Shown in pieces: positions 7,381 through 15,244 of a stretch of DNA of 15,244 nucleotides (positions are counted from its first letter, which is position 1; each line of letters opens with the position of its first letter). The DNA comes from Amoebophrya sp. AT5.2. Its lineage: Eukaryota > Sar > Dinophyceae > Syndiniales > Amoebophryaceae. Position numbers and translations under genes: made by a program. The notes below the pieces were generated by a model. It was not told where the DNA came from and made no database searches. It saw only the letters and a list, made by a program, of their open reading frames with translations. The stretch spans positions 1-15,244 of the forward strand of contig RXOD01005226.1 in NCBI GenBank assembly GCA_005223375.1. The letters run 5' to 3'.

Positions 7381-8129
7381 AGCAGATGATGAAGATTGCT
7401 GAACGCTTTAAAAAAACATCACCGGCGAAGCACAACTGGAATGCTACTTAGTCCATCTCCAACTCCAAGTGGCTGCATAGAACTAGAAACTAGTAGAGCA
7501 AACGAAGAAAGGACCAGCTACACGCTACAGGTACAGGTGCAGCAATAAAAATATGACGTAGATCATACATAGATTTAGATGTACTAACGGTTCTTCGCTT
7601 GGGTTCGACGAGGTCACTGTCAGGTCGAGCACAATATCAGAATCCGGTATCTACAAAAACAGTCTACAAGCTCCTTCCCTGAGCCTGATTGATGACGCCA
7701 ATCCGAAAGCCGATTTTTCTCGCCCACTGCGACGGAGCTGACCTCGAAGATCGCTTGAAGTCGAAGTTGATCCTACATCTCCCTCGTGCGATGGCACTGT
7801 CCTCACATCAGCCCACGACAGTCCCGTACGGCGCATGCGGATGCGACAGTGACAGACTACAGAGTTCAGAGACCCGAGAGAGAGAGAGAGATGACCACGT
7901 ACAGAAAAGAAGATATCAGCACGAATATACGCAAGTTGCCTGTGGTCATCGATCCAATGTCCATCTTTCACACGCGCGCGGCAACGACATTCACGTCCTC
8001 CAAACTGCATTCTGGCACAGCAGAACACATGGAAGTAGCATCCGCGTAATTTATTTCGCGAAGCTTCTTACACGGTGGACGCACCGGGCGGCCTGATCAT
8101 TTTTTTGTCGCCGCATAGCCATGTCTTGT
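7381..8129. other. Intergenic region between RpiB and the 1142-aa gene
   Basis: No gene is supported. ORFs on both strands mostly lack a true ATG (for example, one opens with GTG at 8028) and give Cys/Arg-rich or compositionally random products. The region holds an AAAAAA run in GCTTTAAAAAAACATC near 7407, a (GA)8 microsatellite at 7876-7891, and an AATAAA on the minus strand at 8055-8050 that fits the end of RpiB. The promoter of the 1142-aa gene should lie in the right part of this stretch relative to its start, but I see no convincing core element. Confidence 0.4.
8050..8055 (-). terminator. Putative polyadenylation signal of RpiB
   Basis: TTTATT on the plus strand is AATAAA on the minus strand, about 75 nt beyond the RpiB stop codon. 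Position and orientation suit a cleavage signal, but a hexamer alone is weak evidence and some protists do not use AATAAA. Confidence 0.35.
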
Positions 8130-8725
8130 TCAGGCCAAAAAAACATCTAGAATTTCTTTCGCCACCGCGTCGCCGGTGGTCCGCCCCCCAAGCGCGATAG
8201 AATTGGTTTTGCGCACCTCTCGCGCGTATTTCGCGGTCGTAACGTCGTGCAGCAGGCAGCACCCGGGGCCGTCCGGTTGGGCTTTATTTGCAGCGATGGA
8301 AATCCCGATCCCGGACCCGCACACGAAGACAGAGAGCGTGTCGGATGGCGACTTCTGCGACTCGCTCACAATCTTCGTTTTTTTTGTTTTGCGGGCATCG
8401 GCAAAAAGTTTTTTGACGGTGTGGTGTGAGTTACTTTAGATCATGATCGCAACAGGAGCACCGGTCATGCTCGAGCTCGTGGTCATCTTCTACACACCGA
8501 GCTAGAAGACCGGGACGCGGATGATGGAATCAGTACCTGAACCGCTATGTCAGGGTAGTCGCAGCGATCTGGTGAGTGGCAGCCGACGTCGACCAACTCA
8601 GGTTTCGACGCGGGGGCCGCCGAAATATGCGCCTTCAGCATCTCCTTCATTCCGAAGCCACCGTGATCGCTCCCGATGACCACCTTCTTGAAACTGGGGA
8701 GACCCGTCATGCTGCCAGACGTCAT
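8130..8725 (-). CDS. rpiB: Ribose-5-phosphate isomerase B (RpiB/LacA/LacB family), two exons
   Basis: Coding exons are complement(8537..8725) and complement(8130..8372), joined phase 0 across a 164-nt intron: 143 aa, close to the usual 145-150. RpiB interconverts ribulose 5-phosphate and ribose 5-phosphate in the non-oxidative pentose phosphate pathway, normally in the cytosol. Seen here: KKVVIGSDHGGFGMKE (residues 13-28, with the family SDHGG phosphate/sugar loop), VDVGCHSPDRCDYPDIA (45-61), VCGSGIGISIAANK (80-93, active-site Cys81), LHDVTTAKYARE (104-115) and LGGR (124-127). Two things are odd. Where family members have R-x-H-N, this protein has R-E-V-R (114-117), so the ring-opening His (His99 in E. 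coli) is missing. It also stops at DVFLA, before the usual G-G-R-H tail. The start is the first ATG after an in-frame TAA two codons upstream; MTG at residue 6 is an alternative. It may be a diverged active enzyme, a related aldose isomerase or a regulatory paralogue. Confidence 0.92.
8373..8536 (-). other. Spliceosomal intron in the RpiB gene (164 nt)
   Basis: On the minus strand the junctions are GTTCAG|GTACTG (exon 1 ends at 8537) and ACGAAG|ATTGTG (exon 2 begins at 8372), phase 0. Splicing restores continuous family alignment from DYPDIAVQ into IVSESQKSPSDTLSVFVCGSG, with the expected 20 or so residues between DIA and the active-site Cys. Unspliced translation runs into unrelated sequence. 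The 3' end is unusual: an A-rich stretch (GCAAAACAAAAAAAACGAAG) replaces the pyrimidine tract. Confidence 0.82.
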
Positions 8726-9433
8726 CGGTTACGGTTTCACTTCTTTGCCTTTGGTTTCATTCTTTCTGCGCTATACGATACCTTCGAGTGATGGGCACGT
8801 ATAGCTTGGGCTGGTGGTCCTGTTCCTACGAAATCGAAATCTTCGAGATCGACAGGTGAAAGAAAGAGATTCCACAGTAGGAGCTTGGGGAACGAGTCAT
8901 CGAAACACTGCCAACACAGCCTTCAGTACGAACTCGAAGGCGGCGATCGGGAATCATATAGAGTTGGGTCCCACCTTGTCAGGAGCTTGATTGATCTGGT
9001 GGCGACGCTGCTAGAAACAAATTCTGGTTGCAGGAGCGGACACGACAAAAACAAGACAGTGGCCTCACGACAACGTGCTGCAACGGATCTTCACGAACTT
9101 CTTTTGATTGCTTCGCAAAACCAGAGCCATGATGCCCTTTCAGCCTGGTTCTCCATGCTCGTCCTCGACTCCAGGTCCTCTTGTTTCTGATCCTGGTTCT
9201 ACTTCATCTTCGTCGGGAGCCAGTTGTAGTATCGCATTTGTACGAGTACGTCGTTCTTCACCTGCTTCTGCGTCATCATCTTGTCTTTTTAGAAGGTTTA
9301 CGTAAACGAGATAGTACAATCTACTCTAAGAACAGACTTGCTGTAGATACAAGAGTACATAAGAAGCGTCGCGATTATTTTGTTGAGTCTGCGAGGAGGT
9401 GGTGCACTCGTCCAATTAATTGCAAAAGTAAAG
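8726..9433. other. Intergenic region upstream of RpiB
   Basis: No supported gene. The plus-strand frames here open only from TTG codons (8885, 9108, 9181), including one whose forced product would look myristoylation-like, so they are not called. It should contain the RpiB promoter. I see no clear TATA-like element or long repeat close to the start. Confidence 0.4.
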
Positions 9434-9439
9434 TTTATT
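9434..9439 (-). terminator. Putative polyadenylation signal of the 1744-aa gene
   Basis: AATAAA on the minus strand, about 250 nt past the stop codon at 9687 and shortly after a strong hairpin (9469-9502). The position suits a 3' untranslated end, but a hexamer alone is weak evidence. Confidence 0.3.
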
Positions 9440-9468
9440 TCACTTACATCAAGTACAAGTAGCTTCGC

Positions 9469-9502
9469 ACTCGTCGCTGCAGCAGACTCTGCAGCGACGC
9501 GT
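9469..9502. repeat. GC-rich hairpin in the 3' flank of the 1744-aa gene
   Basis: CGTCGCTGCAG (9472-9482) and CTGCAGCGACG (9489-9499) are exact inverted arms around a 6-nt loop, CAGACT. Extending outward gives 14-bp arms with one mismatch. The surrounding sequence is AT-rich and shows no other structure. It would form in the transcript about 185 nt after the stop. Confidence 0.8.
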
Positions 9503-9686
9503 ACTTCGCAATACTAACAACAATCGTCGACAACTCATCAACAATGTACAAGCCTTTTTTGTTTTGTTTCGTTTGTATTCTGTTTCTGAGGCAAATCGAA
9601 GCAGGCGCAGTACTTAATCCCCGCGTCAATTTTTATGCAACTTTTATCTACCGGTACGGATAGACGGGATGTTGCGCCGTCAATTT

Positions 9687-12600
9687 TCAATCCACCGAGT
9701 TTTCCTGCTCGAAGCTTCCTCCGTTATTCGGCATGTTGAGACTCGATCGCCGACTGATTCGCTCTTCGATGTCGTCGATGGATTCGCCGAGAATTTCTTG
9801 TACTGACGGCGGGGACGGTGAGCGCTTCATCGGTGCACCACTTCCACTTCTTGATGTGTTGCCCGTCGTCGACAAGGTCGCTGTATTCATGTTCACCTGG
9901 AGCTCTGCCCCACTCCGGTTACTGTAAAGCAACTCCGCGCTTGTAGATGGAACCCAGACATGGTGCTGTGCGGCTATCGCTCGCGGGTCTTGGTACGACA
10001 TGACGTCTCCACGACCGTCCTCGGGCTCGCTAGAGTTGCGGCGTGGTCGTGGATCTGGCTCGTGGTTAGCTTCGCAGCACCCGTCGAGCACTAGTGTATT
10101 TGCCATCTTCGCGGAGGAGGAAGTGGCGGTGCTGCCTGCATGGAGAGCAGACTCTGCTGGTGAAACGTAGATCGACGAGGTAGGGGCGGCGTTTAGTCGC
10201 GGAGATGCCGCAACTTTTTTCTTTTTGTTCTTGCCATCCGCTGCTCCCGCACTACCCGAAGCTCTCGTCGTCGTCGTGGGTGGATCTGAGAAAAACAGCG
10301 CGGTAATTGGGCGTCCGGATCCGCTCGCGCGACCGGCACGGGGCGGGCCTCCTTCTGCTGTGCCCCCTGCTGCGTTTGTTTTCCGCCACGGCGAGTCGAA
10401 GATTTCGAGCATTTTTCCCAACATCGTATCTGTGTCCTCCCCGCGGCGCGGGCCGCGGGAAGAGCGTGGCCGATCTTGACTCTGCCTTTGAGAAGCGCCA
10501 GCGGCCGCGCCTGCAGCAGTGTCTGCCACGGATTCCTCTTTCGCGTGCGCCCTGCCTTTTTCCTCTGACTTTTCCGTGTCCGCTTGAGCTCCATTTTGTC
10601 CTTGATGTTCCGCGCTCCTCCTTTTTTTTCTCCGTCCTCCTCCTGCGCCTCTCGCCGGCCGCGCCTTGCGCTGCACCACAACCGCCTCTGCTTCGCTCGC
10701 TATTCGCGCCCGCGGCGTCCGCTTAATTGGGGTGGCGAAATGGGGCAAATTGTCCGCGGTGAGTTCCTGCTGGTTGCGCGGCAGGGGAGATGCGGACCGA
10801 GCGGATCGCTGCACAGAAGCCCGCTGTGGCCCCCTGCTGCTGTTCCGCATTTTCTGGGACGCCGAACGACGTTCCTGTGGTGTCCAGAACTGGTGCGATG
10901 TTGACGCGAACGAAGAGGAACCGCCCATTCTCGAGGATGAAGATGAAGTGGTTAAGGTCGGTCTCGGCTTCGCGACCAAGAGAGACTTCAGTTTCGTCAG
11001 CACCTCATGCGACTCCCTGAGAGACTCTTGATGATCGTGCTTCACGACGGACGCGTCTTGGTTTCTCCCGTGTGAGGTGGAAGCCGAGGCACCAGAGCCT
11101 CCCGCGTCCGTAGCTGTAACGCCAGCTGTTGCAGAATCAGAATGCGCAGATACAAAGGCTAGGCTGTCCGAGCGGGCAGTTGACGAAGACGAAACGCGCG
11201 TCTTTGTTTTCTTGTCGGAGCAGGAGGAGGTGCCAGTGCCCTGCTTGTTACCCATCCCTCTCGCCCCAGTTGTGCGTACGCTTCCGACGGTGTCACCAGC
11301 ACCAGCAGCACCACCTCCTGCTAGATTGATCCTGCATGCGAAGGAACCTCCACCGGGGATGGGCTTTATCAACGCGTTGCGCTGGTCGCGGAAGATCTGC
11401 ACTGCGCGCGCGCCCCGGGGAGTCGCAACGGGGCCGGACGAGGTCGGGCCAGCAATAAGTCGTCGCGTTTTTGTTTTTGCCCCAGCAAGACCGCCATCCG
11501 TGGTCGCCAAGGAAGCACTGGTTGTACCTGCACTACGATCCGTCACGGGCACAGACGCGTTCCGTGATCCCGGATAAAACGAGAACGACTTGCCAGTAGA
11601 CAGTGTCGCCGTCGTGTCCGTGGGCCGTGTTGTAGCTGTAGACGGTCCTCCACTGCTTCCAGGTAGCTTTGCCGGCGCGTCGGAGGTCTTCAAACTCGGA
11701 CTAACCACACGCAATGGCAATGCGCCTTTGGTCGAAGAAGTTGACAATGTCGATTGTGCCGAGAAGAAAGGTGTCGAGCTACTTCTGGCGTCGGCCATCG
11801 CCACCGTTGGCACGGCGGGAATCACAAGTGGCGTTCCGGGCTGTCGCGCCATGTTCAGAGAGACGGTGCGCGTCAAGTGATGATCTCCAGCTCCGGCTCC
11901 GCTTCTCCTGCTAATTTCGGTAGCCGCGCTGATGTTCTTGATCTGCTGTTCTTGCGCGCGGAAACTCGCGTTCGCACTTGCGCTTCGACTTACGGAACTG
12001 CCCACTCCGGTACCTCCTCCCTTCGCTGTTTTCCAGTTTCTTACCGCTCTTGCCAGGATCTTGGCATTTTCCCGTTCCTTCTCGTGCAGCTGCGAGACGA
12101 AGATGTCCGGCTGAAACGTACAGCTAGAGGTTTCCAGCAACGCTCTTTCGGCAAGGAGCGTCGATCGCCGGAATTCCTTCTGATCCATTGCAGCCTTTCC
12201 GCGTGCGTACAGACACGTGCCGTTGCGAATTTTCACTTCTAGCTTGAGCTTTCTGCTACTGCTTTTGCCACTTGACCGTCCAGCTCTGCTCTTTGGGTTC
12301 GGAGACGCCGAAATGGCGTTTCGGAGGAAGCCGCCTTTCCGTTTTTCGTCGTACACTCGCGGAGAAATGTAGCGGTAGCGGCCAGCGCTGCTGCGCGATT
12401 GGTGTGCGATAAAGTCGTCCGACGGCGTGCACTGGTCGCTGATGAGGTCCTCGGAAAGTCGCAGTTTTTTTTCCTCCCTTCGCCTCGTCCACTCCGCCTG
12501 CCGCAGACCGACGCGCAGCGGCCCGTTGCTGATTCCCTCATAGTCGCCCCACCAGTCGTTCGGGTTCAAGCCACGTGCACTCTGACAGTGGCGCTCCTGC

Positions 12601-15020
12601 TGGTGCGACCCACCCCGCATAGGCATGGCTTTCCTCTTGCCATCCGCTGCAGACAATTGCTGGCCCACCCCGGATGACACTTGCGAGACCGACCAGTGTT
12701 CGGAAGCTGGCGACGAGACGAGCTGCTCCCGCGCGGGGGAGCGCGACGACGGAGACCATTGCTTAATACGGCCGTCGTGAAAGTGAAAGAGACCGCCGTT
12801 CGTCGTCGCGGGTTCGCGGAGGAGAGGCGATGGGAGTCGATTCCGCGCTGCCGAGCGCTGCAGCATCACGTCGGCGAGGTAGTTGGTGGTCTTTCCGCCA
12901 GCACTCCGCAACTCCATGATCTGCTCCACACGGCTCATCTTTCTACTGACGTCTGGCTGCATTCCTATCGACGTGTTCGTAGCGGACGAGGCGGCTGCTT
13001 TCTGAGAAGAAGTGATCAATGGGCTTTTGCCTCTACTAGGCTCTTGCTCATGAAGCTGTTGCTGGTGCGCGTGTGACGGAGCAGCTGAGGACTTCATGGT
13101 TTTGGCCGTAGATTGTCCCTTGTTTGTTGGCGACGAAGGGGGCGATGTCCGTGGGGACCTCGGCTGGTGGGGCGAGGGCACGTAGGCAGGCACGAGTACC
13201 GTTCGTGTGTTTTTCGGACCGTTCGCTTTCGTTCGCGCGACGTACGGCGATGAGTCCTCCGGTGACGCGCCGCGCGGGCTTTTGGCCGTAGTAGCCCCTT
13301 CCTCGTCCGGTTTTCCGCTAAGGGCAGTGGTAAGATCTCGATCGCGGAGACCGCTGCCGCATTGGATGTCATCTGATTTAGATTTATTGTGTGTAGGTGG
13401 AGTAGGTGTAGGTGGCAGTCAAGAATGAAAGTACTTAGTTCAGTTCAGTAGAAGCAAGTCGAAGCGATTACCTCTTTCATCCTCCGGCTCGTTCGTTGTG
13501 AGAAATACTCCTCCTCCTCTGGACAGGCCGGAATAACCTGCAGCCGTTTCGTCAGTCCAAGCCATTTTCGGCGGCCCTGCGCTGAGCTTTGCAAGCATGC
13601 CGCTTACGGTTGACGACGCTTTCGATGAGAGTCTATCCGACTCGAGGTTTGACTCCACTTCGACTTCCTCGCTTGTCGTAGTCGCGGGCCCACCACTTGC
13701 GCCCGCCGTCGTGGCTCCCCCTCGGCATGGTGACGACAGGTTTGTCAGAATCCGCGACGACATGTTTTCGAAACAGCTAGTCGTCGACGTAGTTGTGGTC
13801 AAGCCGGAGGCATTGACGCGCTGCCACTGGTCGCCCGATTCTGACGATGCGCTTTCCTTCCGTTCAGTTTTCGTCGCGACGTCTGATTCTACTCGTGTGG
13901 CCTCGACGGTCGTTCCCCACACTGCTGCCTCGGCAGCTACCGCAACACGATCCAAAGCAGCATCCACTCGCTGCATGCAGCTCGAAGGTGACCTACGTGG
14001 CGAGGACGATGCCGCACCACCGCCCCAAACCGCCGCCTCGGCAGACACTGCGGCTTGGTCCAGGGCTGCGTCGACCCGCTTCATACAGGATGCAGGCGCC
14101 GAACCGCAGCCGCCCTCTACTTCTCCGAATTCTGCAGGAGCAGCTCCATTTCCGGCATTTCGATCTTCATCGTCGCCCCAGACTCGCTTTGCAGCACTCG
14201 TAGCCGCTCGGCCGAGCGCGCGATCCAATTGCAGGCATTTGTCGTCCACGCAGTCAGGTATAATTTTGGTGTTGTTCATGGCAATGTTGACGCCAGCACC
14301 ATCTGTGTCTTGATCTACGTCTACTTGTACTTGCGGGAACTGCGGGCGCGCTGGGTCTTTTTGCGCACGGTCGACGCTGCCACATCGATACCGATTGTGG
14401 AACGCCGAATACTGCAGGTGCGACAGCTGCAATGACGCGTCACCTTCGTACGCCGGGCTCGTGATCCTCAGTTCTGCAGCAATCTCTGGATCGGAAGCAT
14501 TCGCGGTCTTAAGCTTACCCCGTGCTGGTTCATCAACGTCTGGCGAGGCGGAAAGCTGAACAATTCGCGGCGGCGGTTTCGCCGCTGCTGCGTCGCAACC
14601 TCCGCTGGTTTTCGACGACAGAACCGGAGGAGGTGGCCTGCCGATAATCGCCTTGGCCTTCTTCACTCGCAGGTGCTCGTGGCTCAACAGGTGTGCCACT
14701 CTCGTGGTCGACGTCGGCTTGTTTGAATTTGTACTGGTTGCTGTTGAACCGCTCGCCGCCGCGGCGGGCACGTAGTTCTTGCGCATCTTCGCGAAGTATG
14801 ACGGGCGTCGCCTCGAGCAGCTCGACGAAGACGTACCAGCATCGCCGACGTGGACATTTCCCGCTGTAGACGAGGTGGACACCGGCACCTGCGTTCGAAC
14901 CAGCGGCCGCGTCGCGAAGAACACGGTCGAGTTGTCCTTTGAGGTGTAGGAATGAAATTTCCGGTCGTCGCGAATCTTGCTGCGCGGAGGCGCTGCGGAC
15001 TTGGCCCGGGCGCTCACCAT
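9687..15020 (-). CDS. Large Ser/Ala/Thr-rich spliced protein (about 1744 aa), function unknown
   Basis: Exons are complement(13472..15020) and complement(9687..13372), joined across a 99-nt intron: 516 codons, one split codon (G+AT, Asp) and 1227 codons. The downstream frame has no ATG between its upstream stop (13401-13399) and codon 33 of its usual reading (13097), yet encodes convincing protein all the way to the acceptor, so it is not a separate gene. The ATG at 15020 has A at -3 and G at +4, with an in-frame stop 45 nt upstream. Residues 261-369 hold three helical repeats ending V-W-G. Residues 804-840 (Glu/Arg/Lys-rich, ending QCTPSDDF) and 904-940 (starting LYARG, ending SCTFQPDIF) resemble the CTFxPxI module common in protist cytoskeletal or flagellar proteins. 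The rest is low complexity (Gly, Ser, Thr, Ala), with a polybasic run near 1440 and RRSSLNMP close to the end. No enzyme domain or membrane segment is seen. A role in the cytoskeleton is inference only. Confidence 0.78.
13373..13471 (-). other. Spliceosomal intron joining two long open frames (99 nt)
   Basis: The donor is AAAGAG|GTAATC (exon 1 ends at 13472) and the acceptor AAATCAG|ATGACA (exon 2 begins at 13372). The intron contains CTGAACTGAACTAAG, possible branch sequences, and a pyrimidine-rich CTGCCACCTACACCTACTCC tract before the acceptor. Phase is 1 on both sides, and both frames are coding-like right up to the junctions (EPEDER then DIQCGSGLRDRD). Against it: the intron contains the first ORF's stop plus an AATAAA (13388-13383), so an unspliced or alternatively polyadenylated transcript would give a 526-aa protein. 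Confidence 0.8.
13914..14240 (-). repeat. Three copies of a 22-residue helical C...A..VWG repeat
   Basis: Copies cover residues 261-282 (nt 14240-14175), 312-333 (14087-14022) and 348-369 (13979-13914). The second and third agree at about 18 of 22 positions and share C-M-x-R-V-D-A-A-L-D at the start and A-E-A-A-V-W-G at the end. The first has K-C-L-Q-L-D-R-A-L and K-R-V-W-G. Each would form one amphipathic helix capped by Trp-Gly. Linkers of 29 and 14 residues are Gly/Ser/Pro/acidic. The high nucleotide identity between copies 2 and 3 (GCCGCCTCGGCAG is shared) implies a recent internal duplication. Confidence 0.85.
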
Positions 15021-15244
15021 ATTCTCGTGGTCTGCGAAGGTCGTAGTGCTAAGTAACGGATCTTAAATTTATTTTTCCGCATGCTAAAACGAAAGATACC
15101 CTTTCCTTTACCCAGGCATGTACTAATATAAATATATATACACTAAGAAACATTTCTAGCTCGAATGCTACTGAAGGTCTTGCTTCTGAAGATCTTCCGA
15201 GGGGAAGCACCTACTGAAGGCTCAAAAGTAACAAACTCCAAAAA
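15021..15244 (-). promoter_or_regulatory. AT-rich upstream flank of the 1744-aa gene
   Basis: Read on the minus strand, this contains a TATATATATTTATA tract (15139-15126) about 105-120 nt upstream of the ATG, which could act as a TATA-like core element. It also has an AATAAA (15073-15068) that could instead end an unseen upstream gene. CTACTGAAGG occurs twice (15168-15177 and 15211-15220, 43 bp apart). No ORF of note. The promoter call is inference from base composition and position only. Confidence 0.35.

Noticed and set aside
7876..7891. (GA)8 tract as a promoter GAGA element
   Set aside because: It is a simple microsatellite with no other evidence of regulation; mentioned only as a landmark.
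7651..8004. Third RpiB exon supplying the missing tail: the minus strand reads CAG|TTTGGAGGACGTGAA (FGGRE), reminiscent of the family GGRH
   Set aside because: It would need a weak donor (GAT|GTTTTT at 8144), would delete the VFLA end, and would add over 110 Cys/Arg-rich residues unlike any RpiB. An AATAAA lies within the proposed intron.
8885..9190. Plus-strand 101-codon ORF with a myristoylation-like MGNESSK start
   Set aside because: The first codon is TTG, so the Met is artificial; the product has no family features.
9181..9462. Plus-strand ORF with a hydrophobic, membrane-like N-terminus
   Set aside because: It starts at TTG, and the hydrophobicity comes from a pyrimidine-rich stretch. 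No true ATG.
9687..13193. A separate 1168-aa gene starting at 13193
   Set aside because: The codon at 13193 is GTG, not ATG, and the frame stays coding-like for 59 codons further upstream to a splice acceptor that joins the neighbouring frame in phase.
13094..13372. 92-codon minus-strand ORF beginning with ATG exactly at the intron acceptor
   Set aside because: It is a different frame from the large gene and becomes Arg/His-rich after about 25 residues, as expected for an out-of-frame shadow.

Overview
The window reads as nuclear DNA from a unicellular eukaryote. Two reading-frame breaks are resolved by short GT-AG introns, the long proteins are disordered and Ser/Ala/Thr-, Arg- or Asp/Glu-rich, and the one recognisable enzyme is a type B ribose-5-phosphate isomerase (RpiB), which among eukaryotes is mostly found in protists, fungi and some algae or plants. 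An alveolate such as a dinoflagellate relative is my best guess, but the sequence does not prove it. All supported genes lie on the minus strand, close together and in the same direction.

Layout, left to right. Positions 1-407 hold what looks like part of a minus-strand gene running off the left edge, with a frame change inside it. About 478-3000 is a palindrome-centred tandem repeat array: two long units of about 430-455 bp, then about 285-bp units, each with a dyad related to GTGTAATAATTATTACAC, and one diverged copy at the left. It is followed by three copies of an unrelated 70-bp minisatellite (3187-3385) and a gene-poor spacer.

3894-7322 is a single uninterrupted 1142-residue acidic, mostly disordered protein of unknown function. 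8130-8725 is a two-exon RpiB gene (143 aa) that keeps the catalytic Cys but lacks the family's ring-opening His and the usual C-terminal tail. 9687-15020 looks at first like two genes (526 aa and 1168 aa), but a 99-nt GT-AG intron at 13373-13471 joins them exactly in frame. I annotate them as one gene for a protein of about 1744 aa carrying three copies of a helical Cys...Val-Trp-Gly repeat and a protist-type CTFxPxI module. The right end (15021-15244) is its AT-rich upstream flank.

Nothing in the gene content points to a shared pathway. RpiB belongs to the pentose phosphate pathway, and the large proteins look like cytoskeletal, scaffold or nuclear proteins at best. The least explained item is the dyad-bearing repeat array, including one copy whose 52-bp inverted repeat appears to be a recent inverted duplication of its left arm.
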